Part shown: piece after piece, positions 13,426-49,500 of the stretch
Layout: every line of letters begins with the position of its first letter
Position numbering within the stretch: the first letter of the stretch is position 1
Assembly (NCBI RefSeq): GCF_964355755.1
Contig: NC_092680.1
Location: 3,697,001-3,761,000, forward strand
Origin: Antedon mediterranea
Taxonomy: Eukaryota > Echinodermata > Crinoidea > Comatulida > Antedonidae
Direction of reading: 5' to 3'
DNA: 64,000 nt
The notes under the pieces: generated by a model
What the model saw: the letters and a program-made list of their open reading frames with translations, nothing else
Database searches by the model: none
What the model was told of the DNA's origin: nothing
Program-made: the position numbers and the translations under genes

Positions 13426-13435
13426 CCTTATTTGG
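13426..13435 (-). promoter_or_regulatory. CArG box (SRF site) upstream of tropomyosin exon 1a
   Basis: CCAAATAAGG on the minus strand is a perfect match to CC(A/T)6GG. It lies 340 bp upstream of the exon 1a ATG. SRF/MEF-type control through CArG boxes is established for muscle actin and tropomyosin genes. An inverted CCAAT (13325-13329) and a CRE-like TGACGTA (about 13369) lie between it and the gene, so the distal promoter is probably in 13.2-13.45 kb. No clear TATA box was seen. Confidence 0.6.
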
Positions 13436-14467
13436 TTCCTGCTGGAAGGTTTACTTCATCTATCTTAAGAAAATCCCTTTAAAATATACATTTACTTTAT
13501 AAATATCGACATTAACACGTCAGGGTGAAAGGTATACACACAAAAGTTACCAACTGGTGTAAATATAGGCTTAATATTAATATTGAAATTCGTATAATAT
13601 TATACAACTATGGGATTATATTGATTAGATTATGTAAAATATTGCTTGTAGAAAACCTGGTCACGACGATCCCAGTAGGCGAGAAGCTGTCACAAGAATC
13701 AATGAAGGCTTTATATACTACACATTTACTATTAGAGTTCTGCTTGCCAAGTTTTTTGCCATTTTGATTGATACAAACGTTTTACCTTTGTCAATGAATG
13801 AATCAAATGGATTGTATGCCGGTTGTGAAGATGAGTTTATCCTGCAAAAATATTATGTCCTCCTTTAAAGTTACTTTGTCACTCACTTTATGTATTTGGT
13901 TATCAATTTTTGGCACACACCACCATAGTGCAGCTGAATAAATTAATCCCCCGGGAAAATAACAGCGAAACAAAAATATAACATCACTTTGTATACCAAG
14001 TTTGATATTGATAATATTGTAATTATTTTTTAAACAACCCTTATTGCATTCAATTAACAATATTATTTTCAACAAAAATTAATGTCATAAATAATTTGTA
14101 TAGATTAATTTAAGAATTAAGAAAACTTGCCTCATTCTTTAAAATGATAGTAATTCAAATTATAATTTTGTGTAATAGTATTATATTTATTATTTGTCTG
14201 AATTCAAAGAATGATCAGTAGGCCTAACACGCATGGGGTTGTGGCTGACAGTAGAGGAATATTTTCCGCTTTAAAATCTCCTTATTTGCATAATGACAGC
14301 GAATTAAGAGACGTAGTTATCAGATACAAACTTATTATTAATGACATCAATCAAGATTTTACTACTGACTAAAATCATCAATGAATTGGTACTAAATTTC
14401 TACACATTCGAATTCAGAGAAAACAGCATTCTAATGTAATGTAATATATGTATTGAAAATGTGAAAA

Positions 14468-14584
14468 TGAAAATGTGATGTGCCCATATATGGACACGAT
14501 GATGTCATATCACTACCATATTTAGGCATATCACTACCATATATGGGCACATCACACTAGTTTGATAGTGTAGACAGAGCTTTA
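14468..14584. mobile_element. GTCTACACTATCAAACT-family MITE, 5'-truncated copy
   Basis: Contains the family core (GATGTGCCCATATATGG, ATGATGTCATATCACTACCA) and the right end GTTTGATAGTGTAGACAGAG. The left end is missing. Confidence 0.65.
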
Positions 14585-14922
14585 GAAAAACAAGGTTTCC
14601 TGTTGGAAATATCTTACCAAATAAAACAAAATATTAAAAAAAACTGTAGTGTTACAATGAGGATTAACAGTCAAACTAGAATTTAACCGAAATAACTAAT
14701 TAACGCTGTCATCCATTTAAAATAAGTTTGATAAATCATGTATGATACCACTTTCGGGTTAAATCAAAATCGTAAGGCATTTAATGAACAGGCATATAGG
14801 CCTACTGTCATTAAAAAAAAGTCTGATGATAAATATGTATATCTACCGTCCAAATCATTGTTAATAATGAATTAATAACACGTTGAGAGGATAACTTTTA
14901 TAGCATCATTTGCTGAATGGGT

Positions 14923-15308
14923 ATAAAGATTGATTTAATATGAGCCTACTACCGTATTCCACAATAGCACCCATGCTGTATGTATATATTATAAAGATTG
15001 ATTTAATATGAGCCTACTACCGTATTCCACAATAGCACCCATGCTGTATGTATATATTATAAAGATTGATTTAATATGAGCCTACTACCGTATTCCACAA
15101 TAGCACCATTGCTGTATGTATATATTATAAAGATTGATTTAATATGAGCCTACTACCGTATTCCACAATAGCACCATTGCTGTATGTATATATTATAAAG
15201 ATTGATTTAATATGAGCCTACTACCGTATTCCACAATAGCACCCATGCTGTATGTGTATATTATAAAGATTGATTTAATATGAGCCTATACTACCGTATT
15301 CCAGAATA
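14923..15308. repeat. 68-bp tandem repeat array
   Basis: About 5.5 units, each with AAGATTGATTTAATATGAGC, CTACTACCGTATTCCACAAT and ATGCTGTATGTATATATTAT. GATTGATTT recurs at 14928, 14996, 15064, 15132, 15200 and 15268. The units are nearly identical, so the expansion is recent. Intergenic; no open frame. Confidence 0.9.
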
Positions 15309-17269
15309 TTTAATATTCACGATTGAATTTCATTACACCACTCAGCGGGCACTCGTACTGACCCGGTCATACCTCCTTATGTGACAACAACACTGACATT
15401 ATTCCTGTATCGCTAGCTGACAGTCCATCGACAAATGTCATGAATGTATTGGTATGCAAGTTATTCGGTGTCACACTGAGTTTTTGTTGCACTTTGAATG
15501 ACGTAGAAGAGAGCCTTGTTATGAGCAGCACATACTTTTCAGAGTCGAGCGGAAAAAGTGGGGGGGGGGGGGGAACAATGCATGGGTACGGGGTCTCTTT
15601 TTTAAGGGACAGTCCAATTATCGGCTTTTCCTTTTAAAAAAAGTATAAAGGAATTTCTAGTTTATGGTTAATTGAAATGTCGTATATATTGGCCCGGGGC
15701 CTAATATTTATATATTCATCACTTGGACCAAAAAAGTGAAAGCTTCTTATTAATACAAAGGTGTCCCCTGAATAAGAGTTGACTGTAAGTGTATTTCACT
15801 TGGTTACATGAATCCTGTTCCCTTAATAGTGGTATTCTACTCAGAAGGAGTTCTATTGTATTTAACAGCCGGGTGGTGTGTGTTGCTTATCCAACAAAAT
15901 TAATTGTAATCTTTATAATAAAGGAAATTAAATCGTTAAAGAATATGCAAAGAAGCTTATTATTACGTACGGAATATCGTAGGCCTATGTGCTCCATTTC
16001 CAGACTGAACAAAAACGGAAACTAACGATCATGTCGTCACCGGTATAGTATATAAGTATAATTGTTATTTTTACATTGAGCCTGTGATATCAGTCAGTCG
16101 ACATTTATAGCACATAACTTTATAACATAACTTACAACATTAATAATAATTGGGTCATATCGGTTGTAAATCACTAAATGGTTGCAGACTAAGTAGAACG
16201 ACATTGATTTGAACAACAATGTATTTAATTGTGTTCATTCATTTCCCCATCCTGTAATATCGCCTGGTGAGGAGACGAAAGAGTGGGTAAATGAGGTGGG
16301 GTGTCGTGTATTAAGGGTTATCCACGTCATTAATTGAAATTGGACCACACTTTTAAGTTTAATGAGTCTATTACCTTAATTCGATATAATTTAATTTGAA
16401 AGGATATTCATTTGTAGAGACACGTTTTGAAATTTCCATATATGGGCATAGGTCTTGAGTCTCTTTCGCTTTTGTTTAGCACAATAACTTAGGCCTAGAC
16501 CATAACAATGCAATTCATTTAATTGTTGTGTATGTTACAATAGTATTACTATAATTCATTCGTTGATCATTTTATTTTGAACTCATTTATGGAAATAAAT
16601 AGAATTTGAATGATTCTTCTGAGTTTGCTGAAAATCTCAATGAAACTTCCGTCACTCTATCAGAAGAATGTGTTGGATAATTGTCCATAGGAATCGTACA
16701 TTACGTAATTAACATAATCCATTGTTGAATGCTGCTGTTACCTCTGTAGCTTGGCCATCTCATCATTCTTTCTTCAAGTTATCGAATCATTCGATTCAAT
16801 CTTAATTAATCGAAATATAATGAATGACAGTAATGATGACTGATGATTAAGGAAAGGTGCGCATGCGTGGCAAATCAAGTGTTGTTTGTTGTTAAGGAGG
16901 GCTAGGCAATGTTAAGTGTAGGGATTGACTATAGCATCTTTGTAGGGGGTTTAATATTACTACCGGTAATATTATCATTGTTGTTGGCTGCCCTTCGATA
17001 TGATATTGTGACATCTAAGTTACGGTTATAGGGAATAGATGCATAGTTAGCGATACGATCAAGGAATATAGTTTTTGGAGAGATGGTCATCTCCATATTC
17101 TAAATTCCAAAAATCCAGATGCTCTTTCCAGATCCAACATTTACACCTCTCTATTCCAGATTTGGCCTGCAATACTTCCCTAGACTTATTCCACCATTAA
17201 ATAATGAACAACCGACCCATTACTGATTTCGTATTCGAATATAGGGCCCAGAGAGGTTTTTTCGCACAC
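15309..17269. other. Intergenic stretch with no gene recognised
   Basis: AT-rich DNA with a 13-G run at about 15561-15573 and scattered TAGGCCTA words. No conserved protein similarity or paired splice sites could be supported. Confidence 0.5.
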
Positions 17270-17520
17270 AAGCTTGGTTCCCATTAGGACGCAACACAGG
17301 GACGTAAACGCAAAACAAGGACGTAAACGCAATGCAAGTGTGTTGATGACAAATGACAAGCGACAGTTCGAATAATCCATCGCTTGTGATTGGTCAACTC
17401 ACTTACGTTGCGTTACGTTATTGTATTGCGTCTCTTTAACGGAAGAGACGTAACAAATGCAACAATCGTAACAAACGTTAGCATTTCCAAATCTTACGTC
17501 GACAGGAAACCAGGCTTTAA
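17270..17520. mobile_element. AAGCTTGGTTCCCA-type MITE
   Basis: Left end AGCTTGGTTCCCATTAGGAC and right end GACAGGAAACCAGGCTTTAA. The interior has GGACGTAAACGCAA repeats and the GATTGGTCAACTCACTTACG core of the family. Confidence 0.6.
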
Positions 17521-17702
17521 GCTTGGTTCCCACTAGAACGTAACGCAAGGACGTAAACGCAACGCAAGCGTTTTAACCAATGACAAGCAAAGTTATAGAC
17601 AGTTAGCAATCACAAGCGAATAAGCCATTGCTTGTGATTGGTCAATTCACTTGCGTTGCGTTACGTCCTTGCGTTGCGTCGCTAGTGGGAACCACGCTTA
17701 AT
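17518..17702. mobile_element. AAGCTTGGTTCCCACTAG-type MITE, best-preserved copy
   Basis: The left end AAGCTTGGTTCCCACTAGAA and right end TCGCTAGTGGGAACCACGCT pair over most of the arms (GTAACGCAAGGACGTAA against TTACGTCCTTGCGTT). It directly abuts the preceding copy. About 185 bp, no coding capacity. Confidence 0.75.
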
Positions 17703-18159
17703 GGGAACCAAGCATTAGGAGCCTATAACAATAATAAAAATACCATAACTTATGATGAATATCAGTAGGGCCCAGTAAGTGTAGGCCTACCATATTACTG
17801 TTTATTTAAAGACCAACCAGAACGGATGTTCCCAATCCAGTATCGGAAATGAGTTGGCCTATGTGTCCCTACAATATTCTACAGTTCAAGTTAAGTCACT
17901 ATGAAATTAAACTTACCGCAATAGTTAGTTCAGTGCTGGGTTAGTAGGCCTATATGTCCCTTATATTGCAAACAATTTTGCTTATAACTCGTTTTTCCTG
18001 ACTCAAATATGAAAGGCCAGCTCACACTATGAGACTTTTGTATAACTTTGGACAAGTATACAAGAATCAAGACCCGTAGCGAACAACAAAAGTATTTTAA
18101 GAAAACCCTGGTATTACAAGAGAGACTACGAATTATGACGTAAGCTTATTTAAAACGAT

Positions 18160-18300
18160 ACAGTACGAGCGGTAATGGTAGGCGGAAAATTGCGTAGCTT
18201 TTCTCACGTAGAATGTCATCTATCCTGAGCGGAAACCGTCTGTCCGCTCCGCGTATGGTCATAAGGACTAACATAGATTCTATATTTTGTATTACTTTAA
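18160..18300. repeat. Dispersed repeat with GAGCGGAAACC core
   Basis: Shares ATCTATCCTGAGCGGAAACC, CTGTCCGCTC and TAACATAGATTCTATATTT with the copy at 52815-52985. The last bases of the window (63963-64000, GAGGTAACGGTAAGCT) begin a third copy. Confidence 0.55.
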
Positions 18301-18732
18301 ATGTCTGTGTATCTTTAGCAATCGTTGTATAGCTTTTATATTTCTAATAACAGGATAATTTAATATATCTACTCCGAAGTAGAGCTTGCGTGAGGGAGCT
18401 AAATAATTGGACGAATGTTTTGCCCCATTCTAGAGGTCGTGCGTTGGTCTGACCAGTAAATTAAACAAGTAAAAACACTTTTTATAAACTTTTTTTTTTA
18501 AATATGAAAATGAAGAATCGCAAAAATTGTAGATGAAGAATTACCAACTCAACACCTCATGCATGCATATTTATGACATAAAGATTAGAATGACGTAATA
18601 TGAAGCACTATAAGAATATATCATTGACAGCTGTTCGTACAGCAGTAGTGTATTTTGTGGCGTAACGGTTATTGCTCTGGTTCGAGTACTGCCAGCAAGG
18701 AGACATATAAGTCAGTTGTAGGATCTTTTGTG

Positions 18733-18889
18733 TAAAGCTCTGTCTACAATATGAAACTACTAGTACAGCAGTTGACAAAAACAATGTGACGTGCCCAAAT
18801 ATGGTAGTGATATACCCAAATATGGTACTGACATCGTGTCCATACGAGAACATCACATTTTTGTAAATTGATAGTGTAGACAGAGCTTA
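18733..18889. mobile_element. GTCTACACTATCAAACT-family MITE
   Basis: Left end AAAGCTCTGTCTACAATATG, right end GATAGTGTAGACAGAGCTTA, with the ATGTGACGTGCCCAAATATG core. Confidence 0.75.
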
Positions 18890-19770
18890 ATATACAACAT
18901 TAAAAAATTCAAACAGAAATAAAAATGTATAGCTACTACATAAACACTGTCTTTATTCTATTCTAACAGAATACAAGAGAGTAGCACATTGGTATCACCT
19001 TATAACCTGTCATTTAAAAAACCCAAGTCAATCGCTTATTATTATTCCAAGGTGAAAAAAACTGTCAATGTATATACCAGGTAAAGGCAACAGTGTAGAG
19101 AGAGTGCCCTCTAACAAAATCCTTCATTCTCAATTTGCAATGCTTTATTTTTTTGATTACATAATACAGTAGTTCACAAATTACTATTACAGTCAGAAAA
19201 ATTGTAAAACGCAACCACAAATTTTGATGCAAGCTCCAATAGACCGATAGATTCAATATTGTAATGAACTATATACCCAGAGTGGGCTTACATTCGAGTC
19301 TGTGCACTATATAAAATACAATGGAATTTATCCACATAAATATTTTGCATGAAAAGTATTCAATATTGTAATGAAATATATACCCCAGAATGGGCTTACA
19401 TTTGAGTATGTGCAATATGTAATCTATATTCAAAACATGCTTAAACAGTATTTTATAGCATATTTAACAAAGCAATCAAACGAAATGATACTACAACAAC
19501 GATATCACAGTTTAAATTTTAAAAGCAACTATTCTATTAACTATTATATTCTTAACTGTTAACTGCAGTTTTTTCTTTTGAGAATAAAAAGCAAAAAAAG
19601 GTTAACATTTAATTTAACAAAACAATTACATATTTTATTTCATGATAGGTTTGAAAGAAAACTCTACACCACCCAATGGCAATGAAGAAAATAACATTCT
19701 TATCGTTAATATTCGATAAAATAATTGACGAAAATGTGTTCAACACCAAAGAATAACTAATATTGACATA

Positions 19771-19776
19771 TTTATT
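19771..19776 (-). terminator. Candidate ZFR polyadenylation signal
   Basis: AATAAA on the minus strand about 240 nt downstream of the ZFR stop codon. A second one is at 19634-19639. Which is used cannot be told from sequence. Confidence 0.35.
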
Positions 19777-20014
19777 AGTCTTATTTCATAAAAAATATTA
19801 TTTCAAAAAAAAAAAAGAAGTGAAAATAAATGGCTGACATTAATAAATGCGCATTTCTATTCTTTTCTAAAACCAAGATTTATAAAAATGTAAATAAAAT
19901 ACAAAATTGAATTCTACTAAATCACTGTACAGGGTAAAGGTAAGAAATAAAATATCTTTAAACTTGGTTTTCGCGAGTTTTCTTAATTTATCTATATCCA
20001 TGGCAATGGTTTGT

Positions 20015-42887
<22,873 letters not shown>

Positions 42888-43599
42888 TGCTTTTTTTTCA
42901 GAATCGTAAAAACCGACGAGCCCCACGCGCACGACACACTTTCTCAACAAAAATATTAGCATACGGAATAGTACGATCTATTCCGACAAAAGCCGAGTTC
43001 AAGTAATATGACATGTGGTAAAAATAAAAATTTGCGGTTCGCATTCGATATAAAAAGTAGAGGGCGACATAACAGGACTGACTCTTCGAAAAAAATTGTT
43101 AGGCTTAATTTTAGGTTTAAATGATTTAAAGTAATAAGTACATCCGGTAAATTATATTATAAGATTGCTAATTATTGCCTATTATTACTGCTTTAATCTA
43201 CGGCTAGCCTAGGCCTAGCTAGTAGGCAGTAGAAGTAGCCTAATAAAGTAATACTAATTAATAGGCTAGGCCTAGCCTAGCTACTAGGCTAGGCCTATAG
43301 TTTAGGCCTAGCCTAGTAGGCTAGATAGCCTAGCTTGGCCTAGCTGGGCTCCCAACAGTGCAGATCCTACATACAGTAGATAAAGTAAGCCTTATTTAGA
43401 CCTTGGCTGAGGCCTACTGGGCCCCAGCCAGGTAGCATAGCCCTACCTAGAAAAGTTATATTAATTATTATGAAAAAATAGTATTAGTAGGCCTAATACA
43501 ATTGATTTTTTTTAATTTAATATTACAGACTGAAGATTATAGAGAGTACAAGAAATCAAATCACACTTTATATTAAAATTGTGTTATCATGAACTGAAG
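42888..43599. promoter_or_regulatory. Divergent ZFR/AGGF1 promoter region
   Basis: The two start codons face away from each other with 712 bp between them. The ZFR-proximal 100 bp is GC-richer (CCGACGAGCCCCACGCGCAC at about 42913). The middle (43200-43450) is dense in GCCTAGGCCTAG palindromes. The AGGF1 side shows a TTTAATATTACAG acceptor ending at 43527, so AGGF1 probably has an untranslated first exon upstream and the true promoters may overlap. No TATA box was identified. Confidence 0.5.
43589..43597 (+). promoter_or_regulatory. Minimal upstream ORF of AGGF1
   Basis: ATG AAC TGA lies 2 nt before the main ATG (43600-43602) in the 5' leader. The main start has A at -3 and G at +4, a good context. 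Confidence 0.45.
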
Positions 43600-46500
43600 A
43601 TGGAGAAAAATGTAGAGGAAATTGAAGTGGAAAGTGCAATATTACTAAAGAAGAAAGAAGCTGACGGTCACTTGCAAAAAATAAAAGATCTTGAAGATGA
43701 ACTGCTAAAAGAAAGAGAACTTCGAAACGAGTCGGAAACATGTAACAGCGAACTTAAATCCAAGGTACTAAAAGTTTACAGTATGGATATATATTTCCAT
43801 CATAATTTCACAACATTTGTATTCTTTTTTATGTATAAAGCGAATTATCAAATTCATTGTGAAGCACTTTGATAAAAAGCGCTATAATTAATAAGCAATT
43901 ATTGAATTTTATACTCCCTTGCATTCTCAATATAAACTGTTTATCATAATGAGAATAGAGTAAGTTATAATAGCAATGAATTTGTTTAGATTTTAGAGCT
44001 GCAAAACGAGATTTCAATTTGGAAGAAGGATGAAAGGAACAATGTAGATGTGGCAACACAAACAGTGGAGGATGAGGGAACAATATCAGAGCAGCAGGTA
44101 CTTTATCATCATACAATAGATAATAAAATAAAATATTATCAATTCTCTTCTTCTTTCTGTCTACTTAGGGGATCATGCCAACATTATTAAGTTTAGTAAA
44201 TATAATGTTTACAGTACCGAAATATTGATTTTGTGTAGAAGTTTATGAGGCAGTCATTCCAATGAACAGTGTGTGTGATTATTTGAATGAATGAATTATT
44301 TCTAAAAAACAGTACTAAATAATACCATAAAACAGGTTAAAGAATAATGCAGTACAATCATTTTGACAGGAACTCAATTCATCAATAATAATTAAAATAC
44401 ATTGCTACAGTACTAATTGATTAATACACTGTAAAATCATTTAATACATCTATTTTAGGTAGAGCCTACATCAATAGCAGATAGTATTCGTGATGCGGCT
44501 GAATCAGCTATGACAAACTCTGGCTTTGTCTATGATGAAACTTCAGGACTGTACTATGACTATACATCTGGATATTACTATAACCCTGTAAGCATCAGCA
44601 ACATTTGTCAACAATCAATATTTGATTATATGATAAAGCCTTGTCTACACTATCAAACTTTATGTAACAACAAAATGTGATGTGCCCATATATGGACATG
44701 GTGATGTCATATCACTACTATATTTAAGCATATCACTACCATATTTGGGCACATCACACTGGACAGAGGTATGTTGCATCATCAAAATATCAAATCAAAA
44801 TATGGTAGTGATATGACATCATCATGTCCATATATGGGTACATCATAAAGTTTGATAGTGTAGACAGAGCTTAACATGCACTTGTATTTCCACTGAGGTG
44901 TGCCATTATTATAGCCCACTTAAATTTGGAATGTCATCAAGATACAAACAGTACACCTACAGCACATGTGTAGTTTTCAAAAGGTTTTTTTTTAGTATTG
45001 TATATTCAGGAATAGCCGCTCCATAGTCTCTTTGCTTTTCTTCCTTATATCTTATTCTTATTAACTCAAAATTATTTTTACTAACAAACATTACTATTTG
45101 TATGCCTAGTGTGTAAACATTATTGACATAATTTCATAAACATCTTCATGTCGTACAACTACTCGTAACATTTTTCTCAACTTTCTATCATCTAAAAGTC
45201 GTAGTTAGTCATGCCTCGGGTCACATTCTATGGTCACCGTACAGGTAGGCTACTACATTAGTACTTCTATGAATGGATGACTAGCCGGTGACAATAACGC
45301 TAGTTGGTCATACCCAGTACCGTTTTGATTTTACGATCATTCGGGAAACCACCTCACGACGTTTATAAGAAATTTTAATTATTTTTGTATTCTTGTTTTG
45401 TTAACAGGAAAATCATCTATACTATGATACTAATACCGGGACTTATTATTACTTCAATGAAAGTACCAGTTCATATGAGTTCCACTCACAAGTTGAGATT
45501 CCTGAAGAAAGTCAACGGAACACAGTTGAGTATAATATGCATTACGACAGAAAACAAGATAACAGAAGTAGAGAAAAACGTGTGAAGGAAAAGTACCGCC
45601 ATACTCCTGAGGTTTGTGAATATAAGAAACCATAGTATCACTCTATTTAGTGGTCATTATGTCTGTAATTACAATCATTCTAATTAAAGTTAACGAGGCA
45701 TTTGTATCTGTTTATCCATTTAATTAGGTTACCTTTCTTCTTCATGAATACAGAATCTATCTTTGTGATTTCATAGTAATTTTATAATGCATTATTGTAT
45801 GGTTATGAAATAAACTTTATAAGTGTGCAATTGTTATGCATACGCAATGAAAATACACGTCATTGCTTTGTATGATTACCCCTTTGTATATATGATACTT
45901 ATTGTATTTCAATGTGTACCTGATACCTGAGTATATTGGCCTACATTGTTTAAAAAAAAGGTTACATTACAGGATGGGGTTACAGTCAAATCTGCCAATA
46001 CTGGAAACCCTCCAAAATAAGACATTTTTAGGTTACAAATAGTAAAAAAATATGTTTAACATTAAAATTACACTTAGAAAACCATAATTTCTTACAAACG
46101 ATACATACTGTATTAGGCCAGTCCAAATGTGTCCACTAAAAAAAATAACGCATAAGTAGCAATTGGAATTCTCAACAAATATCTATATTTTTATTTATAT
46201 AAAGGGCATAAAATGAAAAATACATTTTCACTTGTATATTTTTTTCTTACAGATGGACAGTTTAACATCCAGGGTGTCAAACATGCACCTTGGGCCCAGA
46301 TACAGTTCAGACGTCTCAACGAAAAAAAGATTTATAGGTGAGCACGAAGATCTTTCATTCACACGCACCTTATTCTATTTTTCAGAGAGAAAATCTAAAA
46401 ACTGAAAATCGAAAAAGAAAAGATCGTCAATTGAGAAGTGAAACACCTGATCGTAGTAAAAATAAAAGAGAAGATAAACGTGAAAAACGTTATAAGGAAG

Positions 46501-49500
46501 AAAAGAAGTGTGATAGAAGTATAAGCAATAGAAGAAAAGAGAAAAGACACAAAAGGGACAGATATGATGAATCTTATTCAAGGTCAGATAAAGATCGAAG
46601 ATGTAAACATAAAAAACATCACAAAAAGAAGAAGAGAAAAGATAAAAATGATAGTAGACGTTTAGAGGGAAAAAATCCTGAACAAGATGAAGTAGAAGAA
46701 ACTAAAGTGAAAAAGCGAACGGAAAATGAAAAATATGAAATGAGTGAAAAGGAAAAGATTGAAAAAGGTGACAAGATTGAAAAAGATGACAAGAATAAAA
46801 AAGGAGAGAAAAAAGAAGCGAATATTGCTGTTATAAGTCCGGATGAGTCTGACGTTGAGGAAGGGGAGATAGAAGAAGTTGAGGAGAACATGGACGATGT
46901 GGAAGAAGGAGAAGTAGAAGAAGGAGAAATTGCATCTAGTTCTTCTAGTAAGAGCGTGTCTGAAATCAGTTCCCTGTCGGATATCTCAAGTGATTCAATG
47001 TCTGATGTATCGGATGAAGAAATGGATGAAGAAATGGAAGAAAGAGAAGAAGTGATGGAAAAAGAAGTGGAGCAAGGTTTGTGATATTCATTGTATGAAT
47101 GTTGTTTATTATTATTAATTTTTATTTTGTCATAATAATATCAACAATAATCACAAAAGGATGCATTTCTATATTGTACTATGACTCTCCCCAATCAAAA
47201 AAAAGTGTCTGTGTGCACATATAAATGTGAATAGAGTACAGAAATTGATTTAAATCTGATTTTTATAATGCAGATTTTAAAAAGTATCAGAACTTTTTAA
47301 TCTTGTGAAGGATTGTTGTTGCATCTTCAATTATTAACAAAATATCATGTTATTTTTTGTAGTAAATCGGCGTGAATACCCACCATGTATACGAATGATT
47401 GTGACCAAGTCTGAGAGCTTACAACCTGGTAGCTTGTTTATAATAACATGCATGGGAGGCAGTATTGGAAGGTATGTATAATATCACATTAATTATTTTT
47501 TAATTTATGATTGCAATTTATGACTACAAACAGTGGCATAACAGCTACAAGTGCTCACTGGCTAAATCCAGGGACCCCTGGAGCTTATGGAGGCCCATGA
47601 GCAGTGCGCAGAGGAGAAAACAGGTATTAAAATATGCCGAAAAGGCTAAAAACACCCGAGGCCTCAAGCATTGAAACTTGGAGGGTCACTTAGGTTTCCA
47701 AAACCAGGAGCCTCAGGCCTCTACGTTACGCGACTGACAAAATGTACCAAGAAACATCACACACATATATGTTACTATATTAATTTCCCCCCCCCCCTCC
47801 CCCTAAAAAAAAAAACAATACTTAAAAATAAAAATTGAAGAAACAAATAATAATTCATACTGAAATTTATTCAAAAAGCATCGTTGTTATTATATTTTAT
47901 CAAAACGTAAGATTTGATTATTTCAGAGAAGGTGAACATACAGTGCTTATACCTGAAATAGGAATTAGCAAAAATCATGCAGAGATCTTCTACTGTCAAA
48001 ACTCATGGCAGTATTATATCAGAGACTTAGGGAGTCAAAATGGCACACTTATCAATGCAAAACCTATAGGCGAGGTAAGAATTTCTATTTGAATAATTAC
48101 ATTTTTTTGCAATGCATGTTTTCTGTCTGTAGCTGACTAGAAGGGATGACCTTTTCTTAAAGTGCCCTTTTCAAATGCAAGACCAGCTGCAAAAATAATT
48201 ATAAATGTTCTTAACTAGCCTAACTTATGACGATTTTTACCTCTTTTTGTGGAAAAATAGTGCCCTTTTTTGAAAAAAAAACATATCTGTCAAAATTCTG
48301 GCTACATGCTTAGTTTTTAAAAGGTATTTTATTTAGTGAGAACTTTTATTTATAGTCAAGGAGTGAGAGTGAAGCACAAATTCTGTCACATAAGGATTAC
48401 CTGACCATTGGTGGTACGATGCTTCGACTACACATACACCCTGGAGCAGAAACTTGTGATGATTGTGAGCCAGGGCAAGTGCAGGCACTGCTGGCCCAAA
48501 CACAACCAAAAGGTAAAGCTCTGTCTAACCCTATCAAACTTTATGTGACAAACTAATGTGATGTGCCCATATATGGACATGATGATGTCATACCACTACC
48601 ATATTTGGCCATATCACTACCATATTTAGGAACACTTTTTTGTCAAACTAGTTTGATAGTGCAGACAGAGCTTATGATGTAACTTACAACTGCAAATAAT
48701 TATTTAATTGGCTGGGTTCACAAAGGGCAAACTAGTTTATCAAGGTGTATGGCCTAACATCTGCAAAGTATTTTTTTGCAGTTTGCAAAAGTGTGTCAAC
48801 TTGCCAAAAACTGTTATATTATTTTTTCCCTTTGTGTGTTTTTTTTTGTGAAACTTTTTTCATTAAATTCTACAGGTCCCCTAATACTATCGAATGACAA
48901 AGAGCAGCAAAGGCGGAAAGGTCTTAAGCAGATGAAGAAGAAATATGGTCTTACTAGAGAAACCTACGTTGAAACCAACTCATCGACTGCTAATCCAGCA
49001 TACACTGATAGATCAGACATCCGCCGCAAGACGGTTGGCAGTGACAACCCACACCAGAAAGACGACCTACCTGCATCTGTTGACAGGTAAGTGTGTTGTC
49101 GATCATTCCATATATGGTAGTCAATCATTCCATATATGGTAGTCAATCATTCCCTATATGGTAGTCAACACTCACGACACTTTCTGCAAATAGAAATGGT
49201 ATTATTAACATTGTTTTTAGTATTTGCATACAACTTCTCTTTTTTGTACATGATTGTGGATATTGAGATTAAATACTGTAAACCTTTTACAAGTCTGGAC
49301 TATACGTGTTGCTCAATCCATATTTTATGACCAAGATAGAAATAGAACCATATTAAAGCTCTGTCTACACTATCAAACTATATGTGACAAAAAAAAATGT
49401 GATATGGACATGATGTTGTCATATCACTACCATATTTAAGCATATCACTACCATATTTGGGCACATCACACTTTTTTTGTCAAATTAGTTCGATAGTGTA

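Noticed and set aside
16741-16790. Possible short coding exon on the minus strand (RKNDEMAKLQ before a GTAACA donor)
   Set aside because: Looks coiled-coil-like, but only about ten codons are open, no acceptor or ATG fits, and it lies far upstream of tropomyosin exon 1a.
46375-46891. Minus-strand frames rich in Phe/Ser opposite AGGF1 exon 6
   Set aside because: Antisense shadow of the Lys/Glu-rich coding exon.
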